Positions 56,362-64,000 of a stretch of DNA of 64,000 nucleotides are shown here, piece after piece. Origin of the DNA: Ciona intestinalis (taxonomy: Eukaryota; Chordata; Ascidiacea; Phlebobranchia; Cionidae); assembly GCF_000224145.3 (NCBI RefSeq), contig NC_020175.2, forward strand, positions 4,675,585 to 4,739,584, in the 5' to 3' direction. The notes below the pieces were generated by a model that was given only the letters and a program-made list of their open reading frames with translations, ran no database searches and was not told where the DNA came from. Position numbers and translations under genes: made by a program. How positions within the stretch are numbered: the first letter of the stretch is position 1; the number at the start of each line of letters is the position of its first letter.

Positions 56362-56821
56362 GAACAAGTCAGCACTTCTCCTCTTGCTTGTCATAGGACT
56401 CCTCGTCTCCATAGAAACTACGAATGCGGATACGGCGGGTGCTTCTGCTCTTGCTCTTACTCGTCGTCGTTCCACGCCAACACCTTGGACCGGTAGGTGG
56501 AACCAAAGGCAAAATGGTGAGCATTATAAGATGATACAAGTGTTTTACTGGCACGTCAAAAGCCTCAATGCACATGTCAATGTTAAATCAGCACGCTATT
56601 GTTTCTAAATTTGTTATAACTTGAAACGGCAGCAGCAGTGTTTTATCTAGTTTAAGCTACACTACATGCAGAAAATAGCCGATTTATTTTATTAATACGT
56701 CAACTTTCTTCACTTATTTTTATATCCACAATAATGTTATAGATCAGATATTTTTACCTTTTCAGTTGAAGAAATGATGGAGGAGTTGAACGACGACCCA
56801 GAATACTTTATGGACAATTAG
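56360..56821 (+). CDS. Small secreted peptide precursor, cationic core and acidic tail
   Basis: Two coding exons (56360-56515, 56766-56821) join in frame to 70 residues, with a GTGAGC donor and TTTTCAG acceptor. AATAAA lies at 56861-56866 and a probable non-coding first exon ends at 56305. Residues 1-23 (MNKSALLLLLVIGLLVSIET...) form a clear signal peptide. Next come a small neutral stretch (DTAGASALALT), RRR, a Trp/Arg region (STPTPWTGRWNQRQN), and an acidic second-exon tail (VEEMMEELNDDPEYFMDN). A signal peptide, cationic core and anionic C-terminal piece is the layout of ascidian antimicrobial precursors such as styelins, and RRR could be a convertase site; both are inferences. It resembles the gene at 3005-3539. 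I know no named family for it. Confidence 0.7.
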
Positions 56822-56860
56822 AAGATATTCAGAACATGCAGAATACTGGTTGTCAATATA

Positions 56861-56866
56861 AATAAA
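56861..56866 (+). terminator. Poly(A) signal of the second secreted peptide gene
   Basis: AATAAA 40 bases past the stop codon, followed by a GT-rich stretch (TTGTTTGTGTTTTATG). Confidence 0.75.
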
Positions 56867-56899
56867 CCAACATGCATTAACATTGTTTGTGTTTTATGT

Positions 56900-58564
56900 T
56901 ATAGTAGGGTGGGGTATGTTGGGAAACGGGGCAAGTTGGGAGACCTTATTTAAATCCTATATATTAGGAGTTTCTATTAATTGATAGACGAAAACAAATG
57001 TTACAGTATTATTCTCACGGTCTAACAAAATTTGCGGCGAATGCAATTACTGTTGCTAAGTATTAAAGTGCCTAAATTTTGCAGTTTGCGGGTTTAAATT
57101 ATTAACACATAATATCGTAGTTTAAAGTAGACATGTAATATCACTTTGGCTCAGTCAACGATTTCTAAAACTTTGACTGCAAAATTTAAAAGAGTAAATG
57201 GACAAAACGCAGTTCATATATACATAGGTTAGTATGCAACTGTGATGGTTTATGAATAAATGAATGTAACTTGTTTTATCCTCGCGTGGCAAGCCAACGA
57301 CAGTGGTTAACTGGTTATAACACGGTGCTCTGTTACATAGGCTATCCCTTAGGTCCGCTTACGAGTTGACAACGGGGTTGATTTTAAACGCTGTTACCGC
57401 TGTGGAATTTTAAAATGCTAGGTTGAGGCCAGGTAACTTGTCCGTTAATGTAAAACGCTTTTTGTGCTTGATACCTGTTTAACAGAAAGTATCTATAAGG
57501 ACATCAACGTCATAGAAACATATACTGTGTTATAGTACAATGGGGGGAGATGGGGTTTTATAAAGTTGTGATAATACTGTCAAATAATTCGGTAACCTTA
57601 TTTTCCTGATTATCATTAAATGGGGGTTCGTAAAAAGAAAATTTAAAAAAGTCTCGCCTGACAAAGTGTCCCATCTTCCCCCACCCTACTATATATATTT
57701 GTTTATGGCAACACTTTTTGCTCGGTAATTTTATTGCACAGAAATAAAAAAGAGTAGAACGCGCAACTTTCCAAAACCGTGATATATTCTTTTTTCTATT
57801 TACGTGACCGCCAACTCCGACCCCATTTCGCTTGGTCTCCATTGTAAAAGATAGGCGCATGGTAGTTTTAGGCGGTTTTAGCTGTTTATTTAAAAAACTA
57901 CACCAATTATATAAGTTTATTAGGCCAGTTTGGTTATTTGGAAAGTTAACGCCTACAGTTTACCACTTTTTAGGAAATGTAAATTTTTAATAATTTTAAT
58001 TAAAAACCTTCAAACAAACGGTCTCGAACCCGGTAAAAATGAAACAAAGAGAGTGTACGACCGCACGCAAACCGTTACACCACAAACTCGACAACAATAA
58101 ATAGAACGAAAGAGCGTATATAACTGACCTAATGTGAGAAAGATGTTCTTACTAGTGTTTTATATGTATTTAGAAAGGTATTTTTATTATTTAATTATTT
58201 TTTTTCACACTTATTAACACTTATTAACACACGTGTTTTTTTTGTGCGTTTTTCCGTATTTTTTAATTTAAATAATTGCTGACACCTAGCGGAAACAGTA
58301 TTCCGTCTTCTTCGTATAGTCCCATGTAATAATAACCTACTGCAATAAAGTTGCTTTTGGTAAGTCGTAAGTGGGCATGAGATGTGTGAAACAGAAAACC
58401 CGTGTTACACCGACTGTTGTTGTCGTGCCGCGTAGAAATAAATAAGTTGCAATCATCCTTTGTACCAAATGTTTATTAGTTATCCTAAAACGATGATATA
58501 TTTTTACAAACAGCAGGACATGCCAGAATAATTATAAATTTGAATGATTTAAATTGGTTTAAAG
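56900..58564. other. Intergenic region with MITEs and dispersed repeats
   Basis: Holds a MITE left half (56900-57010, starting TAGTAGGGTGGGGTATGTTGGG), a dispersed repeat in reverse (57250-57375), a full MITE (57530-57700) and a dispersed repeat (58358-58460). No coding frame is convincing. Confidence 0.6.
57530..57700. repeat. MITE, full-length copy
   Basis: Left end TATAGTACAATGGGGGGAGATG and right end GTGTCCCATCTTCCCCCACC, CTACTATATA form diverged inverted repeats, with TATA flanks. Confidence 0.65.
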
Positions 58565-59017
58565 ATGTTTAAAGTGGCTGCATCTCTGCTTACCAAAGTT
58601 CGCCACAGTTTTTCTGTACGGAGAGGTGTGAGTGAATATGCAAAGAAATATGGCTACACCCCAGAAGAGATGTACCCTGAAGCTAAAATCATTTGGCCAG
58701 AGGTGATTGGCTACCTAACGCTATCAGGGCTAATGATTTGGAACATGGTAAAAGACCAGAGGAATCATTTAAGCGTTCTGATGGAAAATTTTGACGAAAA
58801 TAAGAAATATTTTCAATACAACCTTCCGATGAGTTCCAGCGAGATGCCTAACATGGACTTCTTGATGGACGACCAATACCCTCTGTACCCAGCCACCGGT
58901 AACGAAGGAGCGGATGAAAGAATCAAAGATTTCATTGTTGACCCTGAGCATGGTAGAGACATTCTATTGGCCGCACCGGACAAATTAATCCCCCGACAAA
59001 AAATCCCACCATCTTAA
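58565..59017 (+). CDS. Orphan protein with one membrane segment, possibly mitochondrial
   Basis: A single-exon frame of 150 residues ending in TAA, with AATAAA at 59147-59152. The first 25 residues (MFKVAASLLTKVRHSFSVRR) are basic, amphipathic and free of acidic residues, like a mitochondrial presequence. A conserved-looking stretch follows (EYAKKYGYTPEEMYPEAKI), then one likely membrane helix (VIGYLTLSGLMIWNMV) and a polar C-terminal half. Size and shape recall accessory subunits of respiratory complexes, but I recognise no family and name none. A CAG acceptor at 58512-58517 precedes a four-codon upstream ORF (ATG CCA GAA TAA). Confidence 0.7.
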   Translation: MFKVAASLLTKVRHSFSVRRGVSEYAKKYGYTPEEMYPEAKIIWPEVIGYLTLSGLMIWNMVKDQRNHLSVLMENFDENKKYFQYNLPMSSSEMPNMDFLMDDQYPLYPATGNEGADERIKDFIVDPEHGRDILLAAPDKLIPRQKIPPS

Positions 59018-59319
59018 ACTGTTTATATAAAATATCAATAAGTTGAAAATTTTAAATAGTTGCCAATTGTAAAATTGTTTTCATATTATTGCATTGCGAA
59101 AAATATTGGACGAATTTTTTAAACTATTTCCATAAGTATCCTAAATAATAAAGTACCGTTTTAAAATGGTTGCAAGTTCTAAAATGTTTAAACAGTTATA
59201 GTAATTATAGTTACAAAAAATTAAGTTCCAGCAAATGTGAATTTTTCTGTTTCCTTGGCATTGTTTCATCAAATTTAAAACTAATTGTTAAAATCACTTG
59301 TGTGCTTTGTTTGTGTTTC

Positions 59320-59321
59320 AG
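59320..59321 (+). promoter_or_regulatory. Candidate SL trans-splice acceptor of POLDIP2
   Basis: TGCTTTGTTTGTGTTTCAG ends 19 bases before the POLDIP2 ATG, with no visible upstream exon. It fits spliced-leader addition; a 5' UTR intron is the alternative. Confidence 0.5.
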
Positions 59322-59340
59322 GTAAATTGCTAGTTTGAAT

Positions 59341-62300
59341 ATGAGTAAATCAAAGTCGTTGTTGTGTATTCGAAACATTAATTGTTTGAATGGAAAAGAC
59401 TCTCTGTTCAACAAGTTTTGTTCAAATGATTTACCCTTTGTGTCAAGACTGCAATATAGAAGATATTTATGTTTTGTTCACAAAAGAAAGAGAACATTAC
59501 AATCAACTTTTCTTTCAACGAGAATATTGAAAAGAGGTCACGTTACAAAACAGTATGTCATCTTATTTTTGCTTCAGTTTATAAATTAATCGGTTTACTT
59601 TAGATATATTCACCGAGTAGAAGGGAGCTGTAAAATTTAGTTTGGTTGTGGGAGCATTTGTCCTTGGGCAAGACATTTAATGATAATTGCTCCAACCCAG
59701 TGGTGACTAATAAATTGTCCAAATTGTCAGCTATAGCCTATACAGAAAAAACACAAAGTTGTATCCTTGCGAACAGTGATAAATAGGCTTAATAAACTTA
59801 AGTTACACATCCACACAATGATAACTGAATAACATTCATTTATTTACATTTGAGTTGTTTTTTTCAGAGTTAAACTAGACCATGTGGGAATTCTGGAAAA
59901 TCTTAAATCAGACGGTAACTACTCTCCTGGTCAAATGTTCTTACATCGTGTGTTTGGGTATAGAGGAGTTATATTATATCCTTGGACGGCTCATATTTAT
60001 GAAAAAAACTCTGAAGCTACACCAGAACCTAACAAGCAAGTCTGATTATAACATCGTTTTTCTTTACTTGCAAACTGAAGAATGCTTGAATTTAAGGCTG
60101 CCACAAGCTTCCCTACAGTAAAGGACGGCAGCTTTTTTGAGTAGGGTTAAGATCTTAAGAGTATTTCTGTGCTGTTTTTTTATTCCGAATTGTAAAGCAC
60201 AAGTAGCGAAAAAATGTACGACCGTTTACCTACTTGACAAACAAACCACTGTTTTTTTTTCAACTAAAAAATGCAACTTAACTCCACAGAATTATGTAAT
60301 GCATTACAAATAAACAAGTTAAAACGATTTTTTATATTTTTAGAGAGAATGAAAAATCTGAAGATTCAAAACCAGTTCCAGTAACTGAAACATTTTATCA
60401 AGTGTTGGTTGATGCCAGAGATAGCCCACATGTTGTAAGTATTTAAACCTATGTAGTGAACAGTAAACACAAATTATGTCAACTTGGCTGTCAGTAATAC
60501 GCTTTATAACCAGAATTGGTAACTTGTAGTCAACAGACGCAAGGAAAACATAATACGTTCGGATTTTCAATAAAATTAAACGAATCACCGGCCGGATTTT
60601 CCCCTTTTACATATCCTGTTGCTTAGTTCCCCATTTTTAATAGTTACAAACCCATTCTTGTGAACTTCATACCAGAATAAAAATTTTTGATTAATAATGT
60701 ACAATTAACCAAATGAATGAATAAAACTTGCTTTATCCTTGCGTGGCGAAGAAAACGGCAGTCGTTATAACACAGTCTATGTAAAAATTCCTGCTGTTTT
60801 ATAATAGGCTGTACAAAGTGAAGCCGTGACATTTCTTACCAACTCACAACCTGGTGAAAACAACCATTCATCCTTATACACAATACCTGGTATAGATTAT
60901 GTTTCTCAACATGATATACTGCCGTACACATCAGTTGAACCTCTCCCCATGTCTCATGAATTGTTCCCAAAGTTTTTGGAAGCAGAACAAACAACTAATG
61001 GAACAGGTATGCATTTTTCGGAAATTTGTTTTTCTGGATTTTTTTTTCCAATTTAATATTACTAGCGCAGTTATTACTGCCTAGATGTGTAGTAAACTTG
61101 GAATTTTTAATCTTTTTTTAACCATGGTGCAGTATATAAAAGACAATGGATTATTATTGCTCCAACCCAGTTAATGTTCCACCATGCCAGGATAATATAT
61201 AAGTTTTGCTATTTTAGAAAAAATTGAAAGTTAATGTTAACAATTTTAAATATCACGAAATTCATAGTTGATTAATATAAAAATAAACGGAACTTAAATT
61301 TATTATTTCAATTTTTATATTTAGTTTTAAGTACCACGGAAACATTGGCTTCGTGGCAGAAAAAGAATCATTTCTGTTTGGAATTGACAAAAGTTCATAT
61401 TGAAACTACAGAGAATATTCGAGTTACTGCCATACCTTTTTACCTTGGTGCTAAGGTAAGGAATATTTTATTTACTAATATATATAATATGTATATATTT
61501 TGACAATAACATGTAAGATGTGATACCTTAAGCATATAATTCCTATATTTCTCTATCAATAGACAACTGTCTTCCAGAATTGTGATAAACAGTTTAATAA
61601 TTCTGTCAATACTCTTTTTCTTACTAATAACAAAATATGGGGTAACAAAATAGAATGATAACATAAACCATCTTAGCTAAATTTTTAGCTACTATTTATA
61701 TATACATATAATATATATCATTTTGAACATACATGTATTCTTTATTGTCTACATCTTATACAATGTTGGCTTTTTTAGACGAACTGTAAATTTGTGTAAA
61801 ATACATTTTATTGCTGTTTAAACAATCGAATTATTTTTAGGAATCCCGGAATTCTCTGGAATATTGGGTGAGTGTTTGAAATAAACATTTAAAAAATCAC
61901 TAAAGAAACCGAACTTAACCTAAATGCAAATTTGGATATTCTACAGTGGAGATATTGCATCAGAATTGAGAACTTGGGAGAAACTGGTGCCCATCTACGT
62001 GAGAGACACTGGAGAATAATAAGTAACGGTTCGGTGAAGACTGTCCGTGGCCGTGGTGTTATTGGAAGGGTATGTTCATTTATAAATCAATCGTATGAAT
62101 GTAACTTGTTTAAATTTGATTGGCGGGGCCACGACAGTCATTATTACATGGGTGTTCTTTTTTATACACCTCATGCCCGCTTATGAGTTATCATGTATGT
62201 AACTAATAATAATTTAGGCAATATCATTTTGTTCCATGTTTAGTTAACTATATACTTACACAGGAGCCCATGCTGAATAAGAGTCAACCAGCATTTCAAT

Positions 62301-62703
62301 ACAGCAGCCATGTTTCTTTGCAATCATCAAGTGGTCATATGTGGTAAATATAATATGATGCACCAACTATGCAAAATACATAAACATAACATAATTTTTA
62401 TTCATCTCTTTAAATACTCCTTTAAATAAGTTCAAATAAATTATATTTAAAAATGTTTTTAAATGATTGCAGTGGCAGTAGTTACAGCACTAGTACCCTA
62501 CCACGTAACTTTATGGGTGATTATTTTCTCTATTGCTGACAATTTGGACAAGCCATTATACCTGCACGCTGCACATTTTAAATTATTGTGTTAATAATAA
62601 CAGGGGAATATTTCGATTGGAACAAGAAGATGGCAAACAGTTTGATGCCAGGATACCGGCTTTTGCATTAGATGGGAACAAAACAACTAAAACAGAACCA
62701 TGA
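59341..62703 (+). CDS. POLDIP2: Polymerase delta-interacting protein 2 (PDIP38)
   Basis: Nine exons (59341-59552, 59868-60035, 60344-60434, 60808-61006, 61325-61455, 61841-61867, 61947-62069, 62264-62343, 62604-62703) join in frame to 376 residues, near the human 368. Order: a basic N-terminus of about 70 residues that may target mitochondria, a YccV/HspQ-like domain (VGILENLKSDGNYSPGQMFL, FGYRGVILYPWTA, YYQ-like FYQVLVDARDSPHV, DYVSQHDILPYTS), and an ApaG/DUF525 domain (TTENIRVTAIPFYLG, WRYCIRIENLGE, RERHWRIIS, TVRGRGVIGREP, QPAFQYSSHVSLQSSSGHMW, GIFRLEQEDGKQFDARIP). Human POLDIP2 binds DNA polymerase delta p50 and PCNA and also acts in mitochondria. Exon 2 ends at a GC donor (AA|GCAAGT), which keeps the frame. 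Exon 6 has only 27 bases. The poly(A) signal is probably at 62863-62868. Confidence 0.96.
59640..59745 (+). repeat. SINE tail fragment in POLDIP2 intron 1
   Basis: GCATTTGTCCTTGGGCAAGAC, AATTGCTCCAACCCAGTGGT and GACTAATAAATTGTCC match the shared SINE tail. Confidence 0.7.
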
Positions 62704-63921
62704 TATTTAATCGTAATAATTATATGATGCAGGGTATGCAAGCCTACCCTGAGAATTCTGCAAGGGTTGCAGCAACCCAATTGTAAAAGCAAATTATCTT
62801 TTAAATACTTATACAAATGCAGGCCTAGCTCATTTTATTGTCCAACCCCTGAAATTTTATAAAATAAACTCTGCTGATTATAGTTGCAATAAACATTATG
62901 CTGCTCCCAAAATAAAGTTCATTTTACTAAACTGTATTACAACCATAAATATAATAAATATTATGTGGTGTAAAAATAAATAGATTGTTGATGTGCTTAA
63001 ATTTACAAGTCTTCAGATTTCTGTACAACAATTTCTGTGTTGCTCTACTGTAAGTTGGGAGTGGTTTGTATTTTGTTTAAAATAAAGTATGGTCTCTTGG
63101 GAATATGTTTGGTGAAAATACCTTTTATATTTTAGGTAAGTGATACTGTAAGGAACTATAATACTAGTAGTAAATCCACAAGATTAGTATCTTTATTATA
63201 GTACATGTTCTTAGAATATAATATTGTGATGACATGTAACGAATATTGGTAAAAATGTTAACTTAATAGAATTTTTAAAACGAAATTCTGATATTCAGTC
63301 TAGTCGTGGAATGATATTTTATCAGTTAAAATAATAACGGAACACTTTTTGTGGTTATACAACGAACTCAGTTAACCTTGTGTGATTACGAAGTACACAC
63401 TTCAAGTTATGTTGGCTTTAGAAATTTTACTTCGAGATGCTACCTACTTTGTTATTGTTTCCGATTAAAATGTTTTTGCTTACAATTTAAAACAAAATAT
63501 TGTAAAACTAAATTGAATCTTTTTTATCGGTACCAGGAAGTCTTAATTTTTAGGAAAATATATCATGTCGATGTCTCGGCCCGACCCCTTTTGACACTAT
63601 TGTCGAAAACACCGAATTTTCAGTGATACAAAAAGTTTTCTTAATCTAAGTTACGTGGAAAAGGTGAATCTTTGTCACTAAATTTCGATTAATTATTGCT
63701 AATAGGGAGGTAGTGAGACAGTTATTGGTAAGTATTAAGACAACTTATATAGGTGATGAAAAATTGTCAGAAATATATGCTGGTTTGCAATAGTTAGAAA
63801 CGTAAAGGGGTTGTCTTTAAATAAAATAATTAAAGCTTTATTTTACCATAATATACGTTATACATGTCTGTGGTATGGTCCCTATGATATGAGACTTACT
63901 ATATTTTCTCTTATATTTCAG
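62704..63921. other. 3' flank of POLDIP2 and start of the next region
   Basis: AATAAA occurs at 62863-62868 and again several times up to about 63085. A donor-like GTAAGT at 63728 follows a short open stretch (EVVRQLL) that would read in frame into the exon at 63922. No recognisable gene otherwise. Confidence 0.45.
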
Positions 63922-64000
63922 GATGTTCTGAAGTATGTAAATTCCTACAATACCCAAGTTACTAACCGACAACAAAGGAAAACTTTTTCGTCCAAATTGA
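63922..64000 (+). CDS. Partial exon of an unidentified gene
   Basis: A strong acceptor (TCTCTTATATTTCAG) is followed by an open frame to the window edge: DVLKYVNSYNTQVTNRQQRK and TFSSKL. A possible preceding mini-exon near 63706-63727 (EVVRQLL, donor GTAAGT) keeps the frame. I recognise no family, and it could also be chance. Confidence 0.35.

Noticed and set aside
1-64000. Retrovirus-like, LTR, Polinton or other virus-derived elements
   Set aside because: I found no reverse transcriptase, integrase, capsid or envelope signature and no long terminal repeats. The repeats seen are SINEs, MITEs and minisatellites.

Overview
This window is almost certainly from a tunicate, most likely Ciona intestinalis/robusta. 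The strongest evidence is the first 901 bases: a tandem array with a unit of about 264 bp. On the minus strand each unit carries the 16-nt Ciona spliced leader (ATTCTATTTGAATAAG) followed directly by a GTAAG splice donor. These are SL RNA genes, which supply the 5' leader for mRNA trans-splicing. The rest fits a compact chordate genome: AT-rich DNA, many small GT-AG introns, short intergenic spaces, tRNA-derived SINEs, abundant MITEs, and ciliary genes. There are three assembly gaps (902-1026, 22380-22429, 55600-55649).

Layout, left to right. 1-901: SL RNA array. 2658-3539: a small secreted peptide gene with a TATA box, followed in operon-like spacing by a short ORF. 5253-5324: tRNA-Thr(AGT). 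6314-9635 (-): phosphoserine aminotransferase, PSAT1. 11500-12961 (-): an unrecognised four-exon membrane protein. 13633-15183 (+): prenylated Rab acceptor, RABAC1. 17153-23010 (-): UBASH3/TULA (UBA, 2H phosphoesterase-like region, SH3, histidine phosphatase). 23981-27919 (+): EIF4A3, the exon-junction-complex helicase. 28839-31948 (-): radial spoke head protein RSPH4A/6A. 32620-34707 (+): NUB1. 35012-37719 (-): three intronless genes, RPP25 (Alba domain), DCTN2 (interrupted by one in-frame TGA) and MGMT. 38509-54608 (+): a gene of about 41 exons whose N-terminal part resembles DNAAF8 (C16orf71) and whose C-terminal part is a chain of nucleoside-diphosphate-kinase-like modules. 56360-56821 (+): a second secreted peptide gene with the same layout as the first. 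58565-59017 (+): an orphan protein with one membrane segment. 59341-62703 (+): POLDIP2. 63922-64000: part of an unidentified exon.

Most genes form divergent pairs sharing 0.7-1 kb promoters: membrane protein/RABAC1, UBASH3/EIF4A3, RSPH4A/NUB1, MGMT/DNAAF8. The genes do not form one pathway. Two (RSPH4A/6A and DNAAF8-like) belong to motile cilia, and several show polypyrimidine-AG acceptors just upstream of the start codon, as expected for receiving the spliced leader encoded at the left end.

The main points for a second look are: the SL array edge and its sequence variants; the two look-alike secreted peptide genes 53 kb apart; an intronic polyadenylation switch that would cut the DNAAF8-like gene into a short isoform and a 1,900-residue isoform; the in-frame TGA in DCTN2; a DEAD-to-DESD change in EIF4A3; and minisatellites that seem to have grown out of a dispersed repeat. 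I saw no retrovirus-like, Polinton-like or CRISPR sequence. Exon coordinates were read by eye from splice sites and reading-frame continuity, with families recognised from memory; none was tested by alignment software.
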